NCBI RefSeq assembly: GCF_018130505.1
Contig: NZ_JAFCKH010000008.1
Span: 1-64,000 of the forward strand
DNA from: Bradyrhizobium tropiciagri
GTDB taxonomy: Bacteria > Pseudomonadota > Alphaproteobacteria > Rhizobiales > Xanthobacteraceae
Length of the DNA stretch: 64,000 nucleotides
Reading direction: 5' to 3'
Every line of letters begins with the position of its first letter. The first letter of the stretch is position 1. Below, piece by piece: positions 17,665 to 26,058 of this stretch. The notes under the pieces were generated by a model that saw nothing but the letters and a program-made list of their open reading frames with translations, did not search any database and had not been told where the DNA came from. The position numbers were made by a program, and so were the translations under genes.

Positions 17665-17806
17665 ATTCCGTCATTGCAAGAGTTCAGCGACAGAATTGCC
17701 AGGCAATTCTGCGCTGACGCGGCGAGGCGATCCATGCTCCCCCGTTCAGTCATGGATTGCTTCGCGCAGCCTGCCATCCGGCCGCGCCTTGCGCCGGCCG
17801 GATGGC
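17665..17806. repeat. Compound palindromic repeat, family E
   Basis: Three stem-loops stand in a row. One is 17684-17717 (TCAGCG + CAGAATTGCC paired with GGCAATTCTG + CGCTGA). The second, 17723-17765, has GCGATCCATG facing CATGGATTGC. The third is 17773-17806, a 12-bp GCCATCCGGCCG stem. It begins with GTCATTGC, as in the 'gtcattgc...caatcca' repeats common in Bradyrhizobium. The third hairpin lies just past the stop of the DUF35 gene (minus strand) and may stabilise or end that transcript. Confidence 0.6.
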
Positions 17807-17821
17807 TCGCAACCGTTTCGG

Positions 17822-18181
17822 CTATTTCACCTTTGCGAAATACGGCACCAGCCGTCCCGCGAATTGCGTGAAACGCGCAGCGACCTTGTCGCCGATAGCA
17901 AGATCGTTGTCGCCATGTGCCATCATGCGAAAGCCCTCGTCGGTATCGACCAGCACGATGTTGTAGGGCACATGCGCCCGCGTCTCCGGCGTCGCTGCGC
18001 GGCACACCAGCGAGGTCGCATAGACCGTCCCTGCCCCGCTGGCGCGGTGCTCGGCGAGCTCGGCCGCGCCGCAGGCAGCGCAGAAGCTGCGGCGGAAATA
18101 TTGCCGCGCGCCGCAGGCGTTGCAGGTCTGGTAGACGATGGCTTCCGCGCCCTTGGTCCAGTCGGCGATCATTCCGCTCAT
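17822..18181 (-). CDS. DUF35 Zn-ribbon/OB-fold acyl-CoA-associated protein
   Basis: 119 residues from the ATG at 18181, which overlaps the TGA of the upstream thiolase-like gene (ATGA), so translation is probably coupled. The rubredoxin-like Zn ribbon has four cysteines (Cys20, Cys23, Cys34, Cys37: CNAC...CAAC) and is followed by an OB-fold with FRRSF and VPYNIVLVDTDEGFRM. DUF35 proteins form complexes with thiolase-superfamily enzymes; in ChsH2-Ltp2 the DUF35 part is needed for aldolase activity (family knowledge). The partner here is the thiolase-like protein at 18178-19314. Confidence 0.88.
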   Translation of the reverse strand: MSGMIADWTKGAEAIVYQTCNACGARQYFRRSFCAACGAAELAEHRASGAGTVYATSLVCRAATPETRAHVPYNIVLVDTDEGFRMMAHGDNDLAIGDKVAARFTQFAGRLVPYFAKVK

Positions 18182-19314
18182 CGCACGCGCTCCAGGAACA
18201 TGCTGACATGCGACGACAGCACGCCGCCGTCGCCATGCAGCAGCGCAACCGAGGCGTCGCGGACCTGACGGTTCTCGGCGCGGCCGGTCATCTGCAGATG
18301 GGTCTCGACCAGATGCGCCATCGCGCCGCCGACGCCGCAATGGCCGTAGCTGAGCAATCCGCCATGCGTGTTGAGCGGCATCTCGCCATCGCCGTTGAAA
18401 TAGCCGGCGCGCACGCGCGCCGCCGCCTCGCCACGCTCGGCGAGACCGAGATCCTCAAGCAGCATCGCGAGCGTGATCGTGAAGCTGTCGTAGACCGCCG
18501 CGTAACGCACGTCCGGGATCGCGATCCCCGAGGCTTGCTTCGCCTTGGCGATCGAAATCTCGGCGCCAAGCTCGCTCAACGCCGGCGCCGCCGTAATGTG
18601 CTGATGCGTGTGCGCCTGGGCGCAGCCGCGCACGCGGACCTGCTTCTCGCCGGTCGGCTCGCGGCTGATCACGCAGGCCGCGCCGCCGTCGGACACCGGA
18701 CAGCAGTCGAGCAGTTTCAGCGGCATCGCCACCGGCTTGGAGGCCATCACGTCGGCCACCGTGATCGGATCGTGGAACTGCGCGCCGGGATGCGTCAGCG
18801 AGTGCTTGCGCATCAGCACGGCGAACTCGGCAAGGTCCTCCTGCGTGAGGCCGTATTCATGCATGTAGCGGGTCGCGACCAGGCCGTAATAGGCCGGGAT
18901 GGTCGGGCCGAGCGTCACCTCGTAATCGGGATGGCCGACCTGGGCCAGCGCCTGGATCGAGGCATCACGACTCTGCCCGGTGAGCCGGTTCTCGCCGCCG
19001 ACCACCAGCACGTGTTTGGCGACCCCGGCATCGACGAGGTGATGCGCCAGCATGGTCATCGCAAGCCCGGTGGCGCCGCCGACCTGCACGGCATGGGCAT
19101 AGGCGGGGCGGATGCCGAAATGCTCGGCGAACACGGTGGCGAGCATGATGTGCGGCGACACCGTGGAATAGCCGCAGAGGATGCCGTCGATGTCGGCGCG
19201 CTTCAGCCCGGCATCGGCGATCGCAAGCTCGGCCGCCTTGCTCATCAGGTCGAGCGAGGACAGACCCTCGTGCTTGCCATAAGACGTGAGGCCGACGCCG
19301 GTGACGAAGCTCAT
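18178..19314 (-). CDS. Thiolase-superfamily protein lacking the catalytic Cys (Ltp/SCP-x-like)
   Basis: 378 residues of the lipid-transfer/SCP-x thiolase branch. At the place of the nucleophilic Cys motif (normally C-A-S-G) the sequence reads VQVGGATG (77-83 region) with Gly80 in the Cys position, so classical thiolysis is unlikely. The later GH motif remains as LSYGHCGVGG. Together with the translationally coupled DUF35 gene, this resembles Ltp2/SAL-type acyl-CoA aldolases that shorten steroid side chains. Upstream genes encode an acyl-CoA dehydrogenase (16 bases away) and a CaiB transferase, forming one operon. The substrate is unknown. Confidence 0.82.
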   Translation of the reverse strand: MSFVTGVGLTSYGKHEGLSSLDLMSKAAELAIADAGLKRADIDGILCGYSTVSPHIMLATVFAEHFGIRPAYAHAVQVGGATGLAMTMLAHHLVDAGVAKHVLVVGGENRLTGQSRDASIQALAQVGHPDYEVTLGPTIPAYYGLVATRYMHEYGLTQEDLAEFAVLMRKHSLTHPGAQFHDPITVADVMASKPVAMPLKLLDCCPVSDGGAACVISREPTGEKQVRVRGCAQAHTHQHITAAPALSELGAEISIAKAKQASGIAIPDVRYAAVYDSFTITLAMLLEDLGLAERGEAAARVRAGYFNGDGEMPLNTHGGLLSYGHCGVGGAMAHLVETHLQMTGRAENRQVRDASVALLHGDGGVLSSHVSMFLERVR

Positions 19315-19330
19315 GGTGCTACAACCATCA

Positions 19331-20497
19331 TCAATACGACTTCGGAAGGCCGAGCACCTTCTCGCCGATGAAGCTGAGGATCAGCTGCGGGCTGATCGGG
19401 GCGATGCGCGGGATCAGCGATTCCCTTAAGTAGCGCTCGACATGGTACTCCTTGGCGTAGCCGAAGCCGCCATGGGTCATCACCGCCTGCTCGCAGGCAT
19501 GGAAGCCGGCTTCCGCCGCGAGATATTTTGCCGCGTTCGCCGCCGGACCGCAGGGCAGGTTCTGGTCGTATTGCCAGCCCGCGCGCAGCACCATCAGCCA
19601 GGCGGCCTCGAGCTCCATCCAGCATTTCGCCAGCGGATGCTGGATCGCCTGGTTCATGCCGATCGGGCGGTTGAACACGATGCGGCCCTTGGCGTAGTCC
19701 GACGCCTTCTTCAGCGCGATCTGGCCGAGGCCGACGGCTTCCGCGGCGATCAGGATGCGCTCGGGGTTCATGCCGTGCAGGATGTATTCGAAGCCGCGAC
19801 CTTCCTCGCCGATGCGGTCCTCGACCGGGATCTCGAAGTTCTCGAAGAACAGCTCGTTGGAATCGACGGGCTTGCGGCCCATCTTCTCGATCTCGTGCAC
19901 GGTGACGCGCTTGCGGTCGAAGTCAGTGTAGAACAGGCTGAGGCCGTGGGTCGGGCTCCGCACCTCTTCCAGCGGCGTGGTGCGCGCCAGCAGCAGGATC
20001 TTGTTGGCGACCTGCGCGGTCGAGATCCACACCTTCTGGCCGTTGACGATGTATTTGTCGCCCTGGCGCACCGCGCGGGTCTTGAGCTGGGTGGTATTGA
20101 GGCCGGTGTTCGGCTCGGTAACGGCAAAGCAGGACTTGTCGCGGCCGTCGATGATCGGCGGCAGCATGCGCTGGCACTGTTCCTTGGTGCCGAACACGAC
20201 GACCGGATTGAGCCCGAACACGTTCATGTGCACGGCGGAGGCGCCGGACATCCCGGCGCCGGATTCGGAAATCGTGCGCATCATGATCGCCGCATCGGTG
20301 ATGCCGAGACCGGCGCCGCCGTATTCCTCGGGGATGCAGATGCCGAGCCAGCCGGCGTCCGCCAGCGCGCGGTGGAAGTCGGCCGGGAAACCGCCCTCCT
20401 TGTCCTTCTTCAGCCAGTAGGTGTCGTCGAAACGCGTGCAGATCTTGGCGACGGCATCGCGGATCGATTCCTGGTTGGCCGAGAGTGCAAAATCCAT
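19331..20497 (-). CDS. Acyl-CoA dehydrogenase
   Basis: 388 residues, standard length for flavin-dependent acyl-CoA dehydrogenases, which introduce the 2,3-double bond into an acyl-CoA. The helical N-domain (to ~115), the beta-barrel with CFAVTEPNTGLNTTQLKTRA-like FAD-binding segment (~125-145) and the C-terminal helical domain (MTHGGFGYAKEYHVERYLRE near 360) are all present. It lies between the CaiB transferase and the thiolase-like gene in a four-gene operon and would supply the enoyl-CoA. A hydratase for the next step is missing from this operon. Confidence 0.92.
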   Translation of the reverse strand: MDFALSANQESIRDAVAKICTRFDDTYWLKKDKEGGFPADFHRALADAGWLGICIPEEYGGAGLGITDAAIMMRTISESGAGMSGASAVHMNVFGLNPVVVFGTKEQCQRMLPPIIDGRDKSCFAVTEPNTGLNTTQLKTRAVRQGDKYIVNGQKVWISTAQVANKILLLARTTPLEEVRSPTHGLSLFYTDFDRKRVTVHEIEKMGRKPVDSNELFFENFEIPVEDRIGEEGRGFEYILHGMNPERILIAAEAVGLGQIALKKASDYAKGRIVFNRPIGMNQAIQHPLAKCWMELEAAWLMVLRAGWQYDQNLPCGPAANAAKYLAAEAGFHACEQAVMTHGGFGYAKEYHVERYLRESLIPRIAPISPQLILSFIGEKVLGLPKSY

Positions 20498-20521
20498 CTG
20501 TCGTGCTCCTATGCCGTAACT

Positions 20522-21724
20522 TTACGCGCCGGCAGCGGACTTGACGACACCGTCGCGGACCATCGCCGCGATCTCGTCGTCGGAGAAACCGGCCTCCCGC
20601 AAGATCTCCGCGCTGTGCTCGCCGAGCCGCGGCGCCAGCCGGCTCGGCTCCACCTCGGTCTCCGACCAGCGTGCGGACGCCTTCATGCTGCGGATGCGGC
20701 CCTCGGTCGGGTGCTCGACGACGGGAAACATGCCGGTCGCGACCATATGCGGATCCTGCAGCAGGCTTTCGAGATCGTGCATCGGCATGACCGGCACGTC
20801 GGCCTTTTCCAGAATCTCGTTCCACTCGGCCGTGGTTTTGGTCTGCAGGATGCGCGCGAGCTCGGCGTAGACGACGTCGATATTGTTGGCGCGGCCGGCG
20901 AAGGTCGAGAATTTCGGATCGCTGCGCAGGTCGTCGCGGCCGGTGGCCTTGAAGAAATTCTCCCACTGCTTGTCGTTGTAGACGATCACGCAGATGTAGC
21001 CGTCCAGCGTCTTGTACGGCCGCCGGTCCGGCGACAGGTGCCGCGCGTAGCCGCCCTTGTCGAGCGGCGGGTCGTAGGTCAGCCCGCCCATGTGGTCGCC
21101 CATGACGAAGCCGGCCATGGTCTCGAACATCGGAATGTCGACGCGCTGGCCCTGCCCGGTGCGGTCGCGATGCACGAGGCTGGCGCAGATCGCGCCGACG
21201 GCAGTGAGGCCGACGATGCGGTCGACCAGCGCGTTCGGCACGTAGCGCGGCACGCCATCCGCGGTTTGCGCCATCAGCGCCGGCAGCGCGGTGGCGCCCT
21301 GGATCAGATCGTCATAGGCCGGCTTTGCGGCATACGGTCCCGCCTGGCCGAAGCCGAACACGCCGGCATAGATCAGGCGCGGATTGATCTGCGCGACCAC
21401 ATCGTAGCCGAGTTGCAGCCGCGCCATCGCCTGCGGGCGGACGTTGTAGACCAGCACGTCGGCCTTCGCGATCAGCCGCAGCACGGCCTCGCGCCCCGCC
21501 GGCTTCTTCAGGTCGAGACAGACCGAGCGCTTGCTGCGGTTGGTGTTGAGGAACACCGGCCCCATGCCGGGATGCCGCGTCGGCCCGATCTGCCGGGTCA
21601 CGTCGCCGTCGGGCGACTCCACCTTGATGACGTCGGCGCCGTAGTCGCCCAGCATCTGGGTCGCATAGGGTCCCATCAGCACGGTCGTCATATCAACGAC
21701 TTTGATGCCCTGCAGAGGTCCCAT
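20522..21724 (-). CDS. CaiB/BaiF family (class III) CoA-transferase
   Basis: 400 residues, matching formyl-CoA-transferase-like enzymes that move CoA between carboxylic acids through an aspartyl-CoA anhydride. The N-terminal PLQGIKVVDMTTVLMGPYA segment and KADVLVYNVRPQAM are typical. Asp168 (LVDRIVGL) occupies the place of the catalytic Asp169 of formyl-CoA transferase. It is the first gene of the operon with the acyl-CoA dehydrogenase, thiolase-like and DUF35 genes, and so probably activates the substrate as a CoA ester. Confidence 0.92.
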   Translation of the reverse strand: MGPLQGIKVVDMTTVLMGPYATQMLGDYGADVIKVESPDGDVTRQIGPTRHPGMGPVFLNTNRSKRSVCLDLKKPAGREAVLRLIAKADVLVYNVRPQAMARLQLGYDVVAQINPRLIYAGVFGFGQAGPYAAKPAYDDLIQGATALPALMAQTADGVPRYVPNALVDRIVGLTAVGAICASLVHRDRTGQGQRVDIPMFETMAGFVMGDHMGGLTYDPPLDKGGYARHLSPDRRPYKTLDGYICVIVYNDKQWENFFKATGRDDLRSDPKFSTFAGRANNIDVVYAELARILQTKTTAEWNEILEKADVPVMPMHDLESLLQDPHMVATGMFPVVEHPTEGRIRSMKASARWSETEVEPSRLAPRLGEHSAEILREAGFSDDEIAAMVRDGVVKSAAGA

Positions 21725-21870
21725 CGTCCTGTTCGCTCCCGAATGGTTCTGGTTATGGACCTAGTAACGGGAGGCCTTCGGGAAGATCAAGGGCGGCCGG
21801 GGTATGGCCGCATGCGCAGAACGTCCACGATCAGATTGTTCCGGCCGGCATTCCGGCTCCCGCAATCCGC

Positions 21871-21900
21871 GCGGGCAGAGCGCCTGCGCGCTCCGCCCGC
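21871..21900. terminator. GC-rich hairpin after the 106-residue protein gene
   Basis: GCGGGC-A-GAGCGC pairs with GCGCTC-C-GCCCGC around a 4-base loop. It lies 22 bases past the minus-strand stop at 21922. There is no T-tract, so it is a possible but not standard terminator. The rest of 21725-21921 is featureless. Confidence 0.45.
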
Positions 21901-21921
21901 CAGGAATCGCGGTGGCATGGA

Positions 21922-22242
21922 TTATTGGACAATCTCCACCGGAATGGTGAATTCGTCGCCGTCGCCGCGGATCGTCACGTCGGTATATTCCGGACTGCGC
22001 GGCTTGTCGTATCGGACGGGGACGTGAGTAATCACCTGGATGACGGCACCGGTCGGCGGCACCTTCTTCACCTCCAGGATCAGTATCTTCGGGTTGATCC
22101 CTTGCGGCACCGCCTCGACGAGCGACACCCTGTATCCGCCAGTCGGGACGGTGACGCTGCCCGTCACATGCAAGGTGTTGTCCGCGCCCGGCATCTTGTC
22201 GAGCCAGGCTTTGAATTCGCCTTCGTCGGAATTACTCGCCAT
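21922..22242 (-). CDS. Conserved hypothetical protein (106 residues)
   Basis: I do not recognise a family. The 106 residues are soluble, beta-rich and acidic at the N-terminus (MASNSDEGEFKAWLDKMPG). Alternating hydrophobic strands (LHVTGSVTVP, GYRVSLVEAVP, KILILEVKKVPP, VIQVITHVPVRYD, YTDVTIRG) suggest an immunoglobulin-like or other beta-sandwich fold. There is no signal peptide. GAGGGGAG precedes the ATG at 22242. It stands alone between the CaiB operon promoter and the 67-residue coiled-coil gene. Confidence 0.75.
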   Translation of the reverse strand: MASNSDEGEFKAWLDKMPGADNTLHVTGSVTVPTGGYRVSLVEAVPQGINPKILILEVKKVPPTGAVIQVITHVPVRYDKPRSPEYTDVTIRGDGDEFTIPVEIVQ

Positions 22243-22400
22243 GAAACACTCCCCTCAAAATACCGGCAAACGCCGGCAAGGAGAGTAAAGCGCAAACATT
22301 CGGAAATCACAATCTAAAGTTGCACCATTCGACGGACTCGTTTTCCGATGCATAGCCTGCCGCAACGGCGGCACCCCGTGCTGATTACTGACCTACGGCA

Positions 22401-22604
22401 CTACCCGCCGCCCGTCATCGCCTCGCGCGCGTTCAGCAACTTCTCCAGCTCCGCGTTCTGCTGCTCGAGGCGTTCGGAGATCCGCTCCTCGACTTCGGCT
22501 CCGGAGGCACCCGCGGCCTGCTCGATCAGCTGCCTGATATTGTCCCGCAGGATCGCGATGCGATCGTTCAGTTCGGACAGCGACAGCGAGGTTTCGATAC
22601 CCAT
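22401..22604 (-). CDS. Small coiled-coil protein (67 residues)
   Basis: 67 residues, highly charged and helical, with heptad-like Leu/Ile spacing (LSELNDRIAILRDNIRQLIEQ, then ISERLEQQNAELEKLLNARE) and a flexible GGG end. No family is recognised. GGAG lies 8 bases before the ATG. It lies 56 bases beyond the end of the acyl-CoA ligase gene on the same strand, so it could be the last gene of that transcript. Confidence 0.7.
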   Translation of the reverse strand: MGIETSLSLSELNDRIAILRDNIRQLIEQAAGASGAEVEERISERLEQQNAELEKLLNAREAMTGGG

Positions 22605-22660
22605 GGTCCATTCTCCGGGTGGCAGGCATTCGCAAGACTAGCGCGGCCGGGCTCTGCGGC

Positions 22661-24193
22661 CTATCCCTTCGCCATCATCTCGCGCAGCGTGGTTTTCAGC
22701 ACCTTGCCGTAATTGTTCTTCGGCAATGCATCGAGATAGACATACTGCTTCGGCCGCTTGAACCGAGCGATCGAGCCGAGGCAATGCGCGTCGAGCTTGC
22801 CGTCGTCGGCGCTCGCGCCCTGCTCCAGAACGATGCAGGCGACGACGATCTCGCCCCATTCCGGATCCGGCACACCGATGGCCGAAACCTCGCGGACGTC
22901 GGGATGGGTCAGCAGTGCTTCCTCGACCTCGCGCGGATAGATGTTGGTGCCGCCGGAGATGATGACGTCCTTGGAGCGGTCCGACAGCGTCAGAAAACCG
23001 TTCGCGTCGAGCCGGCCGACATCGCCGGTGCGCAGCCAGCCGTCCTTCAGCGTCTCCGCATTGGCCTTCGGATTATTCCAGTAGCCGAGCATCACGGTTG
23101 CGCCCTTGACCTCGATCTCGCCGGCCTCGCCTGCCGGCAAGGGCCTGCCGTCCTTGTCCGTGATCCGCACGGTGACCACGCTCTGCGCCGTGCCGACCGA
23201 AGCCAGCCGTTCCAGATAGCGCGGGTGATCGCTGCGGCGGTGCCAGTCGCGCGACAGCGCGGTGATGGTCATCGGCGACTCGCCCTGGCCATAGATCTGC
23301 ACGAAGCGCTGGCCCATGGTCGCGATCGCGTCCTTGATGTCGGCCGTATACATCGGCCCGCCGCCATAGATGATGGTGCGCAGCCCCTCGCCGTTCACGC
23401 CGCGTTTCTTCGCGGCGTCGACCAGCCGGCGCACCATGGTAGGCGCGGCGAACATCACGACATTGTCGAGCTGGCGGCCGAGATTGAGCACCTCGTCCGG
23501 ATCGAAGCCGCCGGAATCCGGCACCACGTGCCGGCCGCCCATCCGGACATGCGGGAAATTGTAGAGGCCAGCGCCGTGCGAAATCGGCGCGGCGTAGAGC
23601 GAGGCGTCGCTCGGCGTCGCCGGATCGACGTCGGCGAGATAGCACAGCGACATGGCAAGCAGATTGCCGTGGCTGAGCATCACGCCCTTGGGCCGGCCTG
23701 TCGTGCCCGAGGTGTAGAACAGCCAGGCGAGATCATCGGTCTCGCGCGGCAGCGGCGACGGCACGCCCTCGCCGTTTCGCATGGTGTTGTACGCATCGCT
23801 GTCGACCGACAGCATCGTCATGCCGGCGGGACTATCGTCGCCGGCTTCGGTCAGCGCGCCGATCGTGTCATCGGACACGAAGGCGAGCTTGGCGCCGCCA
23901 TTGCCGCAAATCCACGCCGCCTCGCGGCCGTGCAGCTTTGCGTTGATCGGGATCGCCGCGGCGCCGATCCACCAGATGCCGTACAGGCATTCGAGATATT
24001 GCGTGCAGTTCGACGCGAACAGCGCGACGCGGTCGCCGGCGCCGATACCGTGATCACGCGCCAGCGCCGCCCCGATCGAGGCGGCGCGGCGGGCGAAAGT
24101 CGCGTAGTCGGCGTCGAGGTCGAAGCCGGTCAGCAGCGCCGGTGCGTCGGGACGCGCCCGCGCCGTCGCTGCCAGCCATTCGGCAATGTTCAC
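22661..24193 (-). CDS. AMP-dependent acyl-CoA synthetase/ligase
   Basis: 510 residues of the ANL adenylating family; it activates a carboxylic acid with ATP and CoA. The P-loop-like A3 motif FYTSGTTGRPKGVM, the A5 region (YGQGE), the hinge WLRTGDVGRLD and the C-terminal catalytic Lys region NNYGKVLK are intact. Translation starts at a GTG (24193) that overlaps the TAG of the upstream thiolase by one base, indicating coupling. The acyl substrate (medium-chain or aromatic) cannot be decided. It works with the SCP-x-type thiolase encoded before it. Confidence 0.92.
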   Translation of the reverse strand: MNIAEWLAATARARPDAPALLTGFDLDADYATFARRAASIGAALARDHGIGAGDRVALFASNCTQYLECLYGIWWIGAAAIPINAKLHGREAAWICGNGGAKLAFVSDDTIGALTEAGDDSPAGMTMLSVDSDAYNTMRNGEGVPSPLPRETDDLAWLFYTSGTTGRPKGVMLSHGNLLAMSLCYLADVDPATPSDASLYAAPISHGAGLYNFPHVRMGGRHVVPDSGGFDPDEVLNLGRQLDNVVMFAAPTMVRRLVDAAKKRGVNGEGLRTIIYGGGPMYTADIKDAIATMGQRFVQIYGQGESPMTITALSRDWHRRSDHPRYLERLASVGTAQSVVTVRITDKDGRPLPAGEAGEIEVKGATVMLGYWNNPKANAETLKDGWLRTGDVGRLDANGFLTLSDRSKDVIISGGTNIYPREVEEALLTHPDVREVSAIGVPDPEWGEIVVACIVLEQGASADDGKLDAHCLGSIARFKRPKQYVYLDALPKNNYGKVLKTTLREMMAKG

Positions 24194-25368
24194 TACTTCG
24201 CCGGCTCGAGGATCGAGACGTAGTTGGCGACGGCGGCGCCGCCCATGTTGAAGATGCCGCCGATCTGCGCGTCCTTGAGCTGCATGCCCTCAGGCGCCTG
24301 CCCGGTGAGCTGCATCGCGGTCATGACGTGCATCGAGACGCCGGTGGCGCCGATCGGATGGCCCTTGGCCTTGAGGCCGCCGGACGGATTGACCGGCAGC
24401 TTGCCGTCCTTCTGGGTCCAGCCTTCCATGACCGCGCGCGCGCCCTGCCCCTTCGGCGTCAGGCCCATCGCTTCATATTCGATCAGCTCGGCGACGGTGA
24501 AGCAGTCATGAGTCTCGACGAAGGAGAGGTCGGAGAGCTGCAGGCCGGCCTTCTGCAGCGCGCGCTGCCAGGCCGTGGTGCAGCCTTCGAACTGCAGGAT
24601 GTCGCGCTTCGACATCGGCAGGAAATCCTGCGCATGCGCGGTGGCGCGGATGTTCACCGCCTTGCCCATGGTCTTCGCGGTCTCGGCGTCGGTCAGCACC
24701 AGCGCGGCGGCGCCGTCGGACACCAGCGAGCAGTCGGTGCGCTTCAGCGGGCCGGCGACGAACGGGTTCTTCTCGCTCTCGGCGCGGCAGAACTCGAAGC
24801 CGAAATCCTTCCGCATCTGCGCATAGGGATTGGCGACGCCGTTCTTGTGGTTCTTGGCGGCGATCATCGCCAGCGCGTCCGACTGGTCGCCGTATTTCTG
24901 GAAATAGGCCTGCGCGATCTTGCCGAACACGCCGGCAAAGCCGCCGACCGTGTCGCCGTCCTCAGGCAGATACGACGCTTTCAGCAGGTTCTTGCCGATC
25001 TCCGGGCCCGGCGTCCGGGTCATCTGCTCGACGCCGACCACCAGCACGACCTTGGCGGCGCCGGCCTCGATGGCGCGAATGCCCTGGTGCACGGCGGCGG
25101 AACCGGTGGCGCAGGCGTTCTCGACGCGCGTGGTCGGCTTGAAGCGCAGCGCAGGATTGGCCTGCAGCACCAGCGAGGCGGTAAAATCCTGCGGCGAGAA
25201 GCCGGCGTTGAAATGGCCGAGCATGATCTCGTCGACGTCGGAGGCCGCAATCCCGGCATCAGCCAGCGCCTCGTTGGCGACCTTGACGACGAGTCCCTCG
25301 ACGGTCTCCGCGTCGAACTTACCGAAAGGCGTGTGCGCCCAACCGACGATGCTGGCTGTCATGGACAT
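24193..25368 (-). CDS. SCP-x-type thiolase (acetyl-CoA acyltransferase)
   Basis: 391 residues of the thiolase superfamily. Unlike the two other thiolase-like proteins of this type in the window, it keeps the nucleophile Cys86 (ENACATGSAA) and the KGHPIGATG histidine motif. The C-terminal Cys motif of classical thiolases is replaced by FNMGGAA, as in SCP-x/lipid-transfer thiolases. It probably cleaves branched or unusual 3-ketoacyl-CoA. It is coupled to the acyl-CoA ligase and lies 39 bases beyond the aldolase gene of the sugar-acid operon, with its own ribosome site (AGGGAGAT). Confidence 0.9.
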   Translation of the reverse strand: MSMTASIVGWAHTPFGKFDAETVEGLVVKVANEALADAGIAASDVDEIMLGHFNAGFSPQDFTASLVLQANPALRFKPTTRVENACATGSAAVHQGIRAIEAGAAKVVLVVGVEQMTRTPGPEIGKNLLKASYLPEDGDTVGGFAGVFGKIAQAYFQKYGDQSDALAMIAAKNHKNGVANPYAQMRKDFGFEFCRAESEKNPFVAGPLKRTDCSLVSDGAAALVLTDAETAKTMGKAVNIRATAHAQDFLPMSKRDILQFEGCTTAWQRALQKAGLQLSDLSFVETHDCFTVAELIEYEAMGLTPKGQGARAVMEGWTQKDGKLPVNPSGGLKAKGHPIGATGVSMHVMTAMQLTGQAPEGMQLKDAQIGGIFNMGGAAVANYVSILEPAK

Positions 25369-25407
25369 ATCTCCCTGTTCCTGTTCGGGGAGTTATGTAA
25401 CCCACCT

Positions 25408-26058
25408 TCAGGCCGATTTCAGCGATTTCATCGCCTGTGCGCACATGGCGGTTATGCCCGCCCAATTGCCGGCGCGGATATCGGCGGCCGGGCACAGCCA
25501 GGAGCCGCCGACCGCCAGCACATTCGGCTCGGCGAGCCAGGTTGCCGCGTTGGCCTCACCGATGCCGCCGGTCGGGCACACCCTGACGTTCGGGAACGGC
25601 CCGGCGAGCGCCCGCAGTGCCTTGATACCGCCGGCCTGCTCGGCCGGAAAGAATTTCACGACGTCGAAGCCGTACGCCAGCGCCTGCATCAGTTCGGAGG
25701 CAGTCGCGATGCCCGGCGCGAACGGCAGCCGGCTCGACGCGGCGGCCTTCAGCAGCTCGGGCGTCGCACCGGGGCTGATACCGAATTTGGCGCCGAGCGC
25801 CTCGGCGCGCGCCAGATCGTCGCCGTTGAGGATGGTGCCGATCCCGACGATGGCCTCCGGCACCTCGGCAATGACGGCCTTGGCCGCCTCGGCCGCGACC
25901 GCGGTGCGCAATGTCACCTCCAGCGTGCGCACGCCGCCGGCGACCAGCGCCTTGGCGAGCGGCACGGCGTCCTCCAACCGCTCGATGGTCAGCACCGGGA
26001 TCACGACGGCTTGCCGGATCAGGTCGGCCATGTGCTGCTGTTTCACGGTCTCGGTCAT
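25408..26058 (-). CDS. eda: 2-keto-3-deoxy-6-phosphogluconate/galactonate aldolase
   Basis: 216 residues from the ATG at 26058, which overlaps the kinase stop codon (ATGA). It cleaves KDPG or KDPGal to pyruvate and glyceraldehyde 3-phosphate. Catalytic residues match the family: Glu47 in LEVTLR and the Schiff-base Lys135 in DVVKFFPAE, with the phosphate-binding PTGGI loop (162-166). It is translationally coupled to the KDG kinase, so both act on the same 2-keto-3-deoxy acid. The longer upstream frame lies within the kinase gene and is rejected. Confidence 0.93.
   Translation of the reverse strand: MTETVKQQHMADLIRQAVVIPVLTIERLEDAVPLAKALVAGGVRTLEVTLRTAVAAEAAKAVIAEVPEAIVGIGTILNGDDLARAEALGAKFGISPGATPELLKAAASSRLPFAPGIATASELMQALAYGFDVVKFFPAEQAGGIKALRALAGPFPNVRVCPTGGIGEANAATWLAEPNVLAVGGSWLCPAADIRAGNWAGITAMCAQAMKSLKSA

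Noticed and set aside
18182-18340. Longer N-terminus for the DUF35 protein
   Set aside because: The extra 53 residues are Arg-rich, lie in the preceding thiolase-like gene in another frame, and the ATG at 18181 gives the normal family start with ATGA coupling.
19442-22027. An 861-codon open frame on the plus strand
   Set aside because: Antisense to the acyl-CoA dehydrogenase and CaiB transferase genes, spanning their boundary; composition is typical of a shadow frame.
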